Shown here one piece after another: positions 34,040-47,161 of a stretch of DNA of 64,000 nucleotides (its first letter is position 1; the number at the start of each line of letters is the position of its first letter). Made by a program: the position numbers and the translations under genes. The notes beneath the pieces are model-generated. The model was given only the letters and a program-made list of their open reading frames with translations. It did no database searches and was not told the origin of the DNA. This DNA comes from Antedon bifida. Lineage: Eukaryota; Echinodermata; Crinoidea; Comatulida; Antedonidae. The stretch covers positions 11,162,501-11,226,500 of the forward strand of contig OY727094.1 in NCBI GenBank assembly GCA_963402885.1. Reading direction: 5' to 3'.

Positions 34040-34493
34040 GAGAACATTGACAACTTTAGACAGCCTTATATTTAGACAATCCTGTGAGAAGTGACAATTT
34101 TAGAAAATTGTGTACAAACAACAATTTATGCACACATATTTAAAAAAAAATATTTAAAGAATTTAATTTTTAGTGGCGGCCATTTTGAAATCCAAGACGG
34201 CCGACAGATTATCGCTTTACATAGTTAAGATTGTATAATGGGTACAGTAATACCATCAAAACAGACTTGTTCCACATTCATAATTTGTATTATTGGTGAT
34301 ATTTTGATTTTTAATAGGGTTATTTGAATGTTGGCGGCCATCTTGAATTTGGTCCTTTAAATGTCTTTTGAAAAAATGGCAACATATTTTTTTTCATTCC
34401 TTATGTTATCAAGATAAGAAATAAAGTCAAAGTTTGCTTTTAACAAAAAATATACACGACATTCATATAAACGACATACCAGCCTACACTTAT

Positions 34494-34830
34494 TGGAACT
34501 ATACGTACATATTACAGTAAGCCAACGAGTTAACAACCAAACACTACAAGTAGCAATGGTATATTTAACCTTGTAGTATCGTGTGCGCGCGCAGAAAACA
34601 TCGAACATCGACTTGGAACTATACGTACGTAATAGTAAGCCAACGAGTTAACAACTTCACACTACAAGCAACAATGATATACTATGGCCTTGATTTTGGA
34701 GTATCGTGCACGCGCGCAGCAAATAACAGATATCGTCTTGAACTATTACGTACATTAAACCAACGAGTTACATGCAAATATCGCGCGCACGAGCAGCAAA
34801 TGGTAATAATCCAACGCGTTAACTACTACC
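34494..34830. repeat. Three imperfect ~120-bp tandem units (also in copy B)
   Basis: Units share GGAACTATACGTAC, TAAGCCAACGAGTTAACAAC and a GCGCGCGCAG block. The corresponding array in copy B lies at about 44506-44843. Non-coding; the short ORFs across it shift frame between units. Confidence 0.75.
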
Positions 34831-35469
34831 GTAACAGTCGTATCGTGAATACAACAATTATTGAAACAACTCAATACAATGTACTATATAAATACATTAC
34901 CATTCACTTGATCCAATTTGTTTGGGTCTAGCAATAAATTTGATTTGAATTTTTTTACGCTGCTGCTCTAGCCCGCTACGTCCCATTAGGACTACTCAAT
35001 CAGAAGCTAAAGCAAGCAGCAGTTATAGTTCTATGGACGACAGTTTTGCGAAAATGGAAACTCCACTATAATTTATTGTTCCAGCTGGTATATTCACTGT
35101 CAGATATTCATTGAATTATTATCTAAACAGTCCATTAAAGTTTGTGTTTGTAATAGGATACTTCACACTTGAAATATCTAGGGTGATGAAGTGACCCCTA
35201 GACTTGACCTTAGCAATAAAATTAACTAAAGTGACAGAAATTGAGTATTCACTTCTGTAACAAAAAAATAATATTTATTCACATATAAAAAGAGAAAAGA
35301 AGCCCAAAAACCATTGTCTGACAGACAATTTAAGTACTTGTTGCTTTAAATTACATTTTTTCAGGTAAAATAGCTATTATGTAAAAAAAAATGACACATT
35401 CAAAAAAATTTGAAATAAAAAATATTTTTTAATAAGCGAGCAGCGTTTTTAGTAAGAAATATTTCTTGT

Positions 35470-35720
35470 TTACATTTGTGGGCGAAAAAGTCTCTCTTTT
35501 TTTACATTTGTGGGCGTTATCACATTTGTGGGCGATGATCGTTTTCACATTTGTGGGCGCTGTTTTCACATTTGTGGGTGATGCGTTTTTACATTTGTGG
35601 TTGTTTTCAAATTTGTGGGTGATACATTTTCACATTTGTGGTTGTTTTCACATTTGTGGGTGGTGCGTTTTCACATTTTTGGGCGTTTTCACATTTGGGG
35701 GCGTTTTCACATTTGTGGGT
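35470..35720. repeat. TTTTCACATTTGTGGGCG minisatellite (copy A)
   Basis: About a dozen copies of an 18-22 bp unit with GGGCG/GGGTG/GGTTG variants. An identical-looking array lies at 45483-45733. It translates to a repetitive His/Leu/Phe peptide, which I regard as non-coding. Confidence 0.93.
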
Positions 35721-37163
35721 TCAACAAGGGATGCGTTAGCATTGTATTCGATACCGCACGTTTCTCTGTTCACAAAAACATTGTGTTAAACAAACATGCG
35801 TAGGTTGTTCAGTATTAATAGATAGATAATTATCGTTATACTATTTTTCATCATTCATCATTCACAATTGAATTGTTGCAAATCAGACAACTGGTAAACT
35901 ATTTTCAATCACAATCAATGAAGGGCCAGGCACAAGTAGGTTTCTACAATGCTAATAAATTTGAGAACTCCAAAAAATAATTCATTTTTTCTCCATAGAA
36001 AACAAATTTCAAATTTGTTATATTATCAATATATAATTATTATATACTGTTTTAACATAATTTGACGAAATGAAATAAAATAAAACCACACATTTAAAAA
36101 CAAAATAACCACATACATTTTTTAACGAATTGTTCAAGGCATACCGGTACTCTACAATGTAATATTTTAGAATAGTAGATATTTTGCTTTTCTGTTTTTT
36201 ATTTTGACGTTGGAAATGTAATTTGAATAGTTCCGCAGAATTTAAATTATAATAATTATTTTTATTTTACTATCAAAAGGATTGAAAAGAAAAGGTTGAT
36301 GCATTAAAAAATACCCTAAAAACATGGGAGGAAAGACAACTCACAATATTTGGAAGAATTACTGTTGTAAATCACTCTAAAAATTAGATTTAGGCCTAAT
36401 TTAAGCCTTTTACAGGTGCCAAGAAAGGTAATAAAAGAGGTAGATACATTTAGTTCATTTGGGGAAAAAAAATTAAAAAGAAAAACCACGTGCGCCAATT
36501 ACTGTCAAGGTAGTCTAAAAATGTTTGGTTTTAGATCTCGGGTAATATCTTTCCAAATTGAATGACGCTAAAAGGAAAATTAACCAACATATATCATTTA
36601 GAAAAAAATAGGCCCAAAATTAAAAATTAGATAATATATATTAATGACAAAGATTTGTATCGGCGTTAATGAAAGAAAATTCCAACCCGCTACCTATGGC
36701 AATGGCAAAAATCAATGTCCCAATGCAATTTTTATTTTCAATTATATCACTTCGCAAATTGCTTTTTTTGTTTGACATTCTTTTTTTACATTATTTAGAA
36801 TAACTGGAAGGTAATATTATAAATCAAAATAATTTACATCAATTAAAACCATATACCGTATTTCAAAACATGGAAATCGGTTTGTTGAGAATCTGATCTT
36901 AGCAAATTCAACCTCACCTTTGTTAGCTAGTAACTTATCTGCTACCAATGAGCCAAACGATCGTACTTTTTCGTCCTCCTGACACACGTGAACTAATTAA
37001 AGAGCGATGACACTTGTTGCCGTATGTTAGATGCGCGTGCTCTGTGTGCGGAACCACCGCCAATTGTTTGATCATTCACTCGGTATTTTGTTTTGCGTTA
37101 AGTCACAAGCCCCGAAAAAATGCACACTTTGGGTGAGAAGGCAAATTCAATGCTTATTATAGC

Positions 37164-38636
37164 CAGGGGCGGACCCAGGGGTGTTTCCCTAGTGGCCCGG
37201 GCAACACCCTTAATCTCATACTAAATGTCGTATCTGCCACTAAATTAAAATTGAGTTCCATTTCATCGTATACAATATACATCCGGACCCGGAACTTGAT
37301 AGGCTTAGTCATAAAGTAGTTACAGAGTTTTAGGGCATTTTATCATTGATGAATGTTTATAGCTTAATTGTTAAAATTGGTAAAAGAAGTAATATAATGC
37401 TGACGCCAACGAATTTAACGACCTTCACAACCAAAATATTTCTTTGTAACAACATCTATTTAAAATGGAACGCTAAAAAATAATCCTCTGCTTCATCAGT
37501 GCATGAATACCTAATAACCAGACAAGAACGTATCTTTGTTACGTTTTACTATCAATCCATTTTCGTATCACGCAATCCATTTTTCAACAATATAGTAGTA
37601 TAATAATAACATTTTAATAGTGCGGGATTAGTTACAGTATTGACTTTGAATAAACCATTGGTAATTTACTGAAAATCCAAAATGAACTTGTGTTATAATA
37701 CAAACAAAATTATGCAATCAAAGAAAAGCTCTACTACACATGAGAAATATATGTCGGTCGATAAACTTCTGAAGACGACTAAAAAACGACAATCAGATAA
37801 ATTAATGCATTCTTGATTTTATTTCATTTCATGACACATTACCGGACTTCCCCCTTCTCTCGCAATGAACGGCAGTACAGATCTTCCCTATCTAGGCACG
37901 TGTATGTAGCCTACTACGTCAGTCACAAATTACCCACGAATACCAGTGTTACTATAGAGCCATCACAGATTACCTCTAATGGATCAAGCATTCACACATG
38001 AATTTAAAAATTCATCGACAAACGAAATATACCCTATATTCATTCCTTTTAAATATTAGGCATATTGGCAAGGCTAATAATAATAATAATAATAATTTGC
38101 CGGGGTTTTCCATAATCTAAGGCCAATTTTTAGGCCAAATCATACTTGTGCGTATAGTTTTGTATTTCCGATGCGTGTCGTACATTTGTTTTCATTTCCG
38201 TACGTCCGTAAATATTAGGCCGAATTATTTCCGTAGTAATTTATGGACGTTCCGAAATTTGAACCGTGTTATACCGGTAGCAGAGCAAAGTTTGCTTCTT
38301 TCTGCAAATGTCCTATCATTATTTTCTTTGTTTTATTTTTGGATTTAAAACAACACTTTTGTAAAGTGTTTATAGTGGATAAATAAAAATGATTTTTTTG
38401 GAAATTGTGGTTTTACCATCTGAATTTATTTAGCATAAAATTCAAAATAATACAATTTGACGTTTTGCTCAATATATTTATAGCAACAGTTTCATATTGT
38501 TTGTATAACTTATTAATTCAGTTATTTGTACCTTCATTGGGGTATTTATCATGAATTTTACGTGCGAGAGTACAATTTGCGGCCATCTAGGGGTGTCATT
38601 TAACACTTTGCTTCCTCAAATACTCGACCGCCCCTG
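37164..38636. mobile_element. 1473-bp non-autonomous DNA element, 5-bp duplication (copy A)
   Basis: Ends CAGGGGCGGACCC... and ...GACCGCCCCTG form a short inverted repeat (CAGGGGCGG), flanked on both sides by ATAGC (37159-37163 and 38637-38641). hAT-like termini are suggested, although hAT elements usually make 8-bp duplications. No transposase frame. The copy-B element is exactly the same length (47162-48634). Confidence 0.7.
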
Positions 38637-38799
38637 ATAGCTTTATCTATATTTATTTACAGCAATTTGTTGAGGAAACTAAATGTATCAATGTAAATAG
38701 ACGGTATTGATATAGTTGAGTAGGTCTACGTATCGGCTGGTGGTATAGAAACAAGGCCAACAGCCATTAAGTCGCGTGCTACAATGCATAGTGATACCG

Positions 38800-38940
38800 G
38801 ACCGACAAACAGACCGATAGACCGACAGACAGACAGACCGACAGACCGACAGACAGACCGACAGACAGACCGACAGACCGACCGACCGACCGACATAGTG
38901 AACTATAGAGTCGCTTCCACGCGACTAAAAATAATCGAAT
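38800..38940. repeat. GACAGACC microsatellite plus AGTCGC hairpin (copy A)
   Basis: (GACAGACC)n/(GACC)n at 38803-38894 followed by GTCGCTTCCACGCGACT, a short hairpin. The copy-B array (about 48801-48881) is some 12 bp shorter, the kind of length change expected of a microsatellite. Confidence 0.85.
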
Positions 38941-39044
38941 GCTATAATGTGAATTACTACAGTACATGATACCATAGATATTATAGTTTTGTAATATATT
39001 AAATACACTATAATCCTCTATACACACTATACTTCATAGCCACA

Positions 39045-39400
39045 CATAAATATTGTAAGTAACCGCAGCGTTCCATTTTTTGATGTACGTCGGAAGGCTA
39101 TGTATCATACTTTATGCATGCTGACTACCAGTGATCTAAACAATAGGTACGCGGTTGTCTAGCGGTGTCCTTTGTACGATTCGTTCGTGCCCAAGCTCAC
39201 GATACACACGTCAATGTCATGTTACATCCTGGGACCAAAAATTCGTATTATTTTTCAGGTGAAAATCGGCAACCAATTCATGTGTAACTCTTAGAAATTT
39301 ACAGACACGTATGGCTAGGCGTAGCCTACGGTCATACAGGAAATAAGGTATGAGTTATTCACGAACGAGTTTACGAATTTGTCAATTTAGCAATAACCTT
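39045..39400. repeat. Paralogous block shared with 49.03 and 52.65 kb
   Basis: GTAACCGCAGCGTTCCATTT, TTTATGCATGCTGACT, GGTACGC, TTTGTACGA and GAGTTTACGAATT occur in the same order at about 52648-52980 with many differences. Function unknown; possibly an old dispersed element. Confidence 0.7.
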
Positions 39401-39784
39401 TTGTACTGTGGGGCGCGTATTTGGAGGATTTTTAGAGATGAGGGTAAGGTATTGAAGATGTCGGGGATGTGGGTTTGCAGTCGGTTAAGGGTGGTTCACT
39501 GTAAAGTGGGGTTTCGCCCAAACCATATCTATAGTTATAAGTGTCTAGGTAACACTATAAATAAAAGGGCTTGTTGCTAAAGGTCTTACACGACTGTATT
39601 TCCTTAGAAGGCTTAATCATTTCCATGTTGATCCAATGATCAGAAGTTTTTTTATTCTTCCGTTGTTAAAAGTGCGATCCGTTTTGTTCTATTGTATGGT
39701 TTAGTAGTTTAAGAAAAACACGGATGTGGGAAAATTCCAGCAATTATTAATAAGGCCTGTCGTATTATTAAAGAAAGTATCTTA

Positions 39785-40128
39785 ATTTCATTCATTCATT
39801 TATTTATTTGATCAAAATTTCATAAAACAAGTAAAAAGGTTCATAAATAAAACAGTATTAAAAACAACATATAAAACAATGATAACATGTATATTTTAAA
39901 ATATCTAACCGTATAAAAACAAAGTTTAAAGAAGTAATTTCGATCAGGATCGTCCAAGAAAACCAATAACTCAGGTTTAATTCCATTGGAGTCCTAGAGG
40001 TAAAAAAAAGTTTTAAAAAGAAGTTAAAAATAAGTTTAGATGCTATGCCGTTTCGATGCGAGATTGTTTTTAACTGATTTTCTAAATACATTTACACTCT
40101 CAGTACTTTTTATCGTACTTGGTAATTT
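39785..40128 (-). pseudogene. Older LINE 3' end (copy A), split by later insertion
   Basis: Minus-strand frame reads KLPSTIKSTESVNVFRKSVK then NNLASKRHSI and stop, a typical LINE C-terminus, followed by a (TGAA)/(TAAA)-rich tail. Its upstream part (AWAIKEWN) lies beyond the insertion, at 42221-42250. In copy B the two parts are contiguous and in frame. Confidence 0.85.
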
Positions 40129-40188
40129 ACTTGTTTACTTGTTTCCCGTACACTTTCGTCTACGGGATCGAGGCGAAGCACTCAGTGC

Positions 40189-41308
40189 TTAAAAGCCCCT
40201 CTTAGCAATAAAATCATATTCAATATAGGGTGAAAACTTCAGCGGGTGGTTAGACCATGCGACGTTAAGTTTTGCTTTGAACGAGTTCACCGTAGCACAT
40301 GAAACTACATCCGTAGGCAGAACATTCCATAAGAGAATAACTCTCCTGGAGAAGGTGTCCCTCCTAATATTAAGACGAGAGCTTTTAAACTTGAGTTTAT
40401 ATGTGTGTCCACGGGTCCGAGATTCTAGATCAAATTCAAAAAATGTGTTGATCGAGATACGATCGAAACCCTTAACAATCCTAAAAACTTGGATAATATC
40501 CGCTCTCTGCCTTCGATATCTCATAGTAGGAAGACCAAGAATTCTCAAACGTTGTTCATAAGGGATATTTCGGTACCTAGGAATCAATCTTGTTGCTCTT
40601 TGCTGGACCTTCTCTATTTCATCCTGATCTCGTTTTCTAATAGGATTATAAACAGTGTTACAATATTCAAGCGTTGGCCTGACAATAGACTTATACAGCT
40701 TCAAAAATCCATCTTTATTCAAGAATTTAAAAGATCTATAAATCATTCCTAGTTTCTTATTAGCCCTTTTACAGATATCCGCTACATGCAAATTAAAGAT
40801 TAAACTAGGATCAAAGGTAACACCCAGATCTTTCTCCTGCTTTACCTCATGTAGTAAATTACCAGCCATTGAATACAAGAACTTAAGATTATCACGACCA
40901 TAATGAAATACCTTACACTTAGTGTCATTAAATGGCAATTGCCAAACATTAGACCAATGGGAAGCACTGTCAATGTCTCTCTGAAATAAATCCGCATCAT
41001 CAATGTTATTGACCACTCTATACAACTTAGTGTCGTCTGCAAATAAACGTATACTAGATTCGACAACATCAGGTAAATCGTTAATGAAGATTGAAAATAA
41101 GATTGGGCCCACAACGCTACCCTGTGGAATTCCACTTAATACTGGAGCCTGTGATGATAATTGACCATTGACACTAACTCGTTGCGTTCTATTTGACAAA
41201 TAATTAGAGAACCAACCTAGTAGATTTCCCGTAATACCAAAACCTTTCAATTTGACTAGAAGCCTTTGGTGTGGCACACTATCAAAAGCCTTTTTATAGT
41301 CTAGCCTA
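40189..41308 (-). pseudogene. LINE reverse transcriptase, N-terminally truncated
   Basis: Begins inside RT motif A (LDYKKAFDSVPHQRLL, 41310-41257). Motif B follows (GIPQGSVVGPILFSIFIND), then the catalytic FADDTKLY, the thumb LGVTFDPSL and the C-terminal ILLWNVLPTDVV block; stop at 40189. Jockey/CR1-like by motif style. Endonuclease and fingers are missing, replaced directly by the tandem monomers, so it could not act alone. Confidence 0.9.
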
Positions 41309-42217
41309 GGCCTAGCTTATTTCTTAGCGAATGGAGCCTAGGCAGAGGCCTAGCAAAGACAATCCAAAAAAAGAAAAATCTCACCAGTCCTAGAAACACT
41401 AAGAGTTCCAGTCAAAATTTGAATCAATAATATAGGAATGATATGAAAGTAAAAGATCGTAAAAAAACTTTACCAACTCCGCCAGTAAAAATAAAGAAAT
41501 TTCCAACTTCAGAAACACGTCCCACTACCGTAAAGAGCGCACAATAAACTAGGGGGCCTAGGCCTAGCTTATTTCTTATCGAATGGAGCCTAGGCAGAGG
41601 CCTAGCAAAGACAATCCAATAAAAAAGAAAAATCTCACCAGTCCAAGAAACACTAAGAGTTCAAGTCAAAATTTGAATCAATAATATTAGGAATGATATG
41701 AAAGTAAAAGATCGTAAAAAACTTTACCAACTCCGCCAGTAAAAATAAAGAAATTTCCAACTTCAGAAACACGTCCCACACCGTAAAGAGCGCACAACAA
41801 ACTAGGGGGCCTAGGCCTAGCCTATTTCTTAGCGTATGGTGCCCAGGCAGAAGCCTGGAATAATCTACAGCTAAGGCAAGTAAAATTGAATCAAAAGAAG
41901 AGTAAAGGGAGTTTTATATTATTTAAGAGACACCAAATCTATACAAAACAAGCAAACAAGATTCAAAGACTTTCCGATTACAGAAATTCGTCCAACCACA
42001 AACCCAGGCCTAGCAAGGCAATCTCAAAAAATCTCTCCAATCGAAAGATAAATCGAATAAAACAAGAGCTTAAGCTACATTTGTAGCAATAAGAAGAGTG
42101 ATGGAGACTTTATGTAAGTAAAAATCGTGAAAAAACTATACAAAACCAGCAAACAAGATTCAAAACTTTTACAACTTCAGAAACACGTCCAACCACCATG
42201 AAGCGCCCTCTACTTAG
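41305..42217. repeat. ~250-bp monomer array at the LINE 5' side
   Basis: Two near-identical units at 41305-41552 and 41553-41808 (AGGCCTAGCTTATTTCTTA...GTAAAGAGCGCACAA), then two shorter diverged units to 42217. On the element's strand each unit begins near a GCGCTCTTTACGG or GGGCGCTTCATGG block. Tandem 5' monomers are known as promoter units in some LINEs; that role here is inference. Confidence 0.85.
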
Positions 42218-42456
42218 TTTGTTCCATTCTTTAATTGCTCAAGCATAGCATTAGTCCAGGCAACCTATGAACAAAAAAGGGGGTAACCCAAAACCAATTG
42301 CAATAGTTTTCAAACTTTTTTTTATCTGATTCAGTACCTACCGAATAGGACACTTTATTTTCAAAATCTTTGGCTGCCAAAATGTATATAAAATGTATTC
42401 ATAATGGCTAGGAAATGTTCTTTCCCCACTTTTTGAAGTGGATATGCCATCCTCAA

Positions 42457-42884
42457 GCAGAATTAGTGTGCTTCTGTCCTTCCTTCGTTTTCTACTACTG
42501 TATCCATCAAACTTCCACAGACTGATCTGCGATCCAAACAAGCTTGTTCAGAAACAAATTGGCAAAAGTACTGCAATACCTCATTTCACCGCCAAATAAT
42601 CTCTATAAGAGTCCTCTTTTACTTTGATAAGTTTGTCACCTGTATTCACCGTCATATATATTTTTTGCCAATATTCATCTTTTTCTTAGGATCCCATATA
42701 GACAGTTTGCCTTCTACAAGACTTTTACTAATGCCTCAAACATTTTCTGTCCAATTTCATCATGCCATGGCCAACAAACACCTTTGTGCGAATTGCAGCA
42801 TTCTTCATTAATCGGGATATCATCTCTAAGATATTTGTGTCACTGGTTGTATAGGTAATACAAGTTCAGTTTCAACAGAAGCAA
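42457..42884 (-). other. Spacer between duplicated copies, degenerate coding-like sequence
   Basis: Unique 428 bp between copies A and B. On the minus strand, separate frames contain peptide-like pieces such as NEECCNSHKGVCWPWHDEIG, GKLSIWDPKKKMN and TVNTGDKLIKVKEDS, interrupted by stops and frameshifts. It looks like a decayed transposon-associated gene; family not assigned. Confidence 0.4.
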
Positions 42885-45482
42885 GGGCCTCAACACTATT
42901 TTCACAATGCTACATGTCCAAAAGCCATATAGTTCACCGGGTCGACATAATAATTGCTTCTTGATGTCATCTCTGTCCACCTCCACTCATCTCGGGCAAG
43001 AGTCATCACCTGCCAAAAGTTGACAGGTTGAAAACTTACCAACCATACTGGTGACTATGACCCTGAAGGTTCAGACATTGAATTACATAGCAATAACGCA
43101 TTTATTATTTAACATCATATTTATACAGGATTTCACAATAAGGTATAAATGCACTTGTTTTATATTGTGGTCCTGTCTCCTGTCAAGTTTCAGTTTCATG
43201 AAAAGAAATGAGATCTGTAATTTAGAATCTATATATAAATGATGGTTAATTCTGACATAGGCGAGCACAATGGAAAAACTTTGGAACAAATCTCTGCCTT
43301 GGATACCTACCTGAACTATCTCAGATGTACCGCGAAATGTAAATTTGATAACAGTTTTCACTATTACGATATTGTTCCATATTTCTATTTTAGGAATATA
43401 TTATAAAGAGTTTTAAGTTTCTGATTTCATCGGTAGATTTTCAACTCAATTTCAATTGTACGCGGTCAAAGTAATTTCCGGGTTCACGATGAGTTCACAG
43501 GTTCACCTTGCAACTACCGTACACAATTATACTATTTGTAATAGAACTCATCACACCATTAACTACAATTTACCAAGCATTTGTTATTATTTTTTACCAC
43601 TTTTCATATCTATTAGAAGATTTTATTTGATTATAAATGTTACGATATTATTAAAACTAAAAATCCCTCGAATAAGCATCTCCCTCAAATGAACTTTGCC
43701 TCCGCCCTATAAGGGCCCTACAAAACAATAAACACTATACTTTAAAATGTTATTAATCATCTAAGACACTGTGAAACAGAGTAGGTTTAGTTTTTCGAAT
43801 GTCAAGCATTTTCAATAATGGTAACCGACAGAAAACGTACAAAGAGAACGTCATTCTAAAACCTTTTTACCCGAGTCATTATCATTCCGAGAACCATCGT
43901 TTACACTCCTAGCCCACCCTCTAGTTAGACGTAATTGGTGTTGAATATTTGATATAAATTGGTAAGTTGTTCCATACTTTTGCAACTCCAACTTTGAACG
44001 ATTAGTTAATTTAAGAGTCATAGTGGGGTATTATATTATATCTGTTATATAGAGAACATTGACAACTTTAGACAGCCTTATATTTAGACAATCCTGTGAG
44101 AAGTGACAATTTTAGAACATTGTGTACAAACAACAATTTATGCACACATATTTAAAAAAAATTATTTAAAGAATTTAATTTTTAGTGGCGGCCATTTTGA
44201 AATCCAAGATGGCCGACAGATTATCGCTTTACATAGTTAAGATTGTATAATGGGTACAGTAATACCATCAAAACGGACTTGTTCCACATTCATAATTTGT
44301 ATTATTGGTGATATTCTGATTTTTAATAGGGTTATTTGAATGTTGGCGGCCATCTTGAATTTGGTCCTTTAAATGTCTTTTGAAAAAATGGCAACATATT
44401 TTTTTTCATTCCTTATGTTATCAAGATAAGAAATAAAGTCAAAGTTTGCTTTTAACAAAAAATATACACGACATTTATATAAACGACATACCAGCCTACA
44501 CTTATTGGAACTATACGTACATATTACAGTAAGCCAACGAGTTAACAACCAAACACTACAAGTAGCAATGGTATATTTAACCTTGTAGTATCGTGTGCGC
44601 GCGCAGAAAACATCGAACATCGACTTGGAACTATACGTACGTAATAGTAAGCCAACGAGTTAACAACTTCACACAACAAGCAACAATGATATACTATGGC
44701 CTTGATCTTGGAGTATCGTGCACGCGCGCAGCAAATAACAGATATCGTCTTGAACTATTACGTACATTTAAACCAACGAGTTACATGCAAATATCGCGCG
44801 CACGAGCAGCAAATGGTAATAATCCAACGCGTTAACGACGACCGTAACAGTCGTATCGTGAATACAACAATTATTGAAACAACTCAATACAATGTACTAT
44901 ATAAATACATTACCATTCACTTGATCCAATTTGTTTGGGTCTAGCAATAAATTTGATTTGAATTTTTTTACGCTGCTGCTCTAGCCCGCTACGTCCCATT
45001 AGGACTACTCAATCAGAAGCTAAAGCAAGCAGCAGTTATAGTTCTATGGACGACAGTTTTGCGAAAATGGAAACTCCACTATAATTTATTGTTCCAGCTG
45101 GTATATTCACTGTCAGTTATTCATTGAATTATTATCTAAACAGTCCATTAAAGTTTGTGTTTTTAATAGGATACTTCACACTTGAAATATCTAGGGTGAT
45201 GAAGTGACCCCTAGACTTGACCTTAGCAATAAAATTAACTAAAGTGACAGAAATTGAGTATTCACTTCTGTAACAAAAAAATAATATTTATTCACATATA
45301 AAAAGAGAAAAGAAGCCCAAAAAACATTGTCTGACAGACAATTTAAGTACTTGTTGCTTTAAATTACATTTTTTCAGGTAAAATAGCTATTATGTAAAAA
45401 AAAATGACACATTCAAAAAAATTTGAAATAAAAAATATTTTTTAATAAGCGAGCAGCGTTTTTAGTAAGAAATATTTCTTGT

Positions 45483-45733
45483 TTACATTTGTGGGCGAAA
45501 AAGTCTCTCTTTTTTTACATTTGTGGGCGTTATCACATTTGTGGGCGATGATCGTTTTCACATTTGTGGGCGCTGTTTTCACATTTGTGGGTGATGCGTT
45601 TTTACATTTGTGGTTGTTTTCAAATTTGTGGGTGATACATTTTCACATTTGTGGTTGTTTTCACATTTGTGGGTGGTGCGTTTTCACATTTTTGGGCGTT
45701 TTCACATTTGGGGGCGTTTTCACATTTGTGGGT
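45483..45733. repeat. TTTTCACATTTGTGGGCG minisatellite (copy B)
   Basis: Same array as at 35470-35720, with no unit-number difference that I can see. Confidence 0.93.
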
Positions 45734-47161
45734 TCAACAAGGGATGCGTTAGCATTGTATTCGATACCGCACGTTTCTCTGTTCACAAAAACATTGTGTT
45801 AAACAAACATGCGTAGGTTGTTCAGTATTAATAGATAGATAATTATCGTTATACTATTTTTCATCATTCATCATTCACAATTGAATTGTTGCAAATCAGA
45901 CAACTGGTAAACTATTTTCAATCACAATCAATGAAGGGCCAGGCACAAGTAGGTTTCTACAATGCTAATAAAAAACTCCAAAAAATAATTCATTTTTTCT
46001 CCATAGAAATTTCAAATTTGTTATATTATCAATATATATTATATACTGTTTTAACATAATTTGACGAAATGAAATAAAATAAAACCACACATTTAAAAAC
46101 AAAATAACCACATACATTTTTTAACGAATTGTTCAAGGCATACCGGTACTCTACAATGTAATATTTTAGAATAGTAGATATTTTGCTTTTCTGTTTTTTT
46201 ATTTTGACGTTGGAAATGTAATTTGAATAGTTCCGCAGAATTTAAATTATAATAATTATTTTTATTTTACTATCAAAAGGATTGAAAAGAAAAGGTTGAT
46301 GCATTAAAAAATACCCTAAAAACATGGGAGGAAAGACAACTCACAATATTTGGAAGAATTACTGTTGTAAATCACTCTAAAAATTAGATTTAGGCCTAAT
46401 TTAAGCCTTTTACAGGTGCCAAGAAAGGTAATAAAAGAGGTAGATACATTTAGTTCATTTGGGGAAAAAAAATTAAAAAGAAAAACCACGTGCGCCAATT
46501 ACTGTCAAGGTAGTCTAAAAATGTTTGGTTTTAGATCTCGGGTAATATCTTTCTAAATTGAATGACGCTAAAAGGAAAATTAACCAACATATATCATTTA
46601 GAAAAAAATAGGCCCAAAATTAAAAATTAGATAATATATATTAACGACAAAGATTTGTATCGGCGTTAATGAAAGAAAATTCCAACCCGCTACCTATGGC
46701 AATGGCAAAAATCAATGTCCCAATGCAATTTTTATTTTCAATTATATCACTTCGCAAATTGCTTTTTTTGTTTGACATTCTTTTTTTACATTATTTAGAA
46801 TAACTGGAAGGTAATATTATAAATCAAAATAATTTACATCAATTAAAACCATATACCGTATTTCAAAACATGGAAATCGGTTTGTTGAGAATCTGATCTT
46901 AGCAAATTCAACCTCACCTTTGTTAGCTAGTAACTTATCTGCTACCAATGAGCCAAACGATCGTACTTTTTCGTCCTCCTGACACCGTGAACTAATTAAA
47001 GAGCGATGACACTTGTTGCCGTATGTTAGATGCGCGTGCTCTGTGTGCGGAACCACCGCCAATTGTTTGATCATTCACTCGGTATTTTGTTTTGCGTTAA
47101 GTCACAAGCCCCGAAAAAATGCACACTTGGGTGAGAAGGCAAATTCAATGCTTATTATAGC

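Larger units (their letters stand above)
40129..42220 (-). mobile_element. 2.1-kb LINE insertion (copy A only)
   Basis: Copy B has the empty site between 50114 and 50115. The element reads right to left: tandem monomers of about 250 bp (42217-41305), then an RT frame from motif A to the C-terminus, then an (AAACAAGT)n tail at 40129. Only TTT is shared at both junctions, so a normal long LINE target duplication is not visible. Confidence 0.9.
32230..42456. repeat. Large duplicated segment, copy A
   Basis: Collinear with 42885-50350 at very high identity; the offset falls from 10655 to 9986 as insertions accumulate. Copy-A-only insertions: 84 bp at about 32579, 596 bp at 33444-34039 and 2092 bp at 40129-42220. 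Without them copy A is about 7455 bp versus 7466 bp for copy B. No convincing host gene is inside; its small ORFs match between copies simply because the DNA does. Confidence 0.97.

Noticed and set aside
34357-34931. ORFs over the GCGCGCAG tandem units, both strands, both copies
   Set aside because: They follow tandem repeats and shift frame between copies A and B (34581-34931 versus 44593-44835).
35466-35803. Repetitive His/Leu/Phe ORFs over the CACATTTGTGGGCG array (also 45479-45816)
   Set aside because: The frame is a by-product of a minisatellite; unit lengths vary and no splice or start context is convincing.
38779-39027. Ser/Val/Gly-rich and Asp/Arg-rich ORFs over the GACAGACC microsatellite
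   Set aside because: Simple-sequence translation; copy B has a different repeat length and lacks these frames.
39350-39580. 76-residue ORF in copy A (and 49336-49566 in copy B)
   Set aside because: Conserved only because the DNA is nearly identical; the diverged copy near 53.0 kb does not keep the frame.
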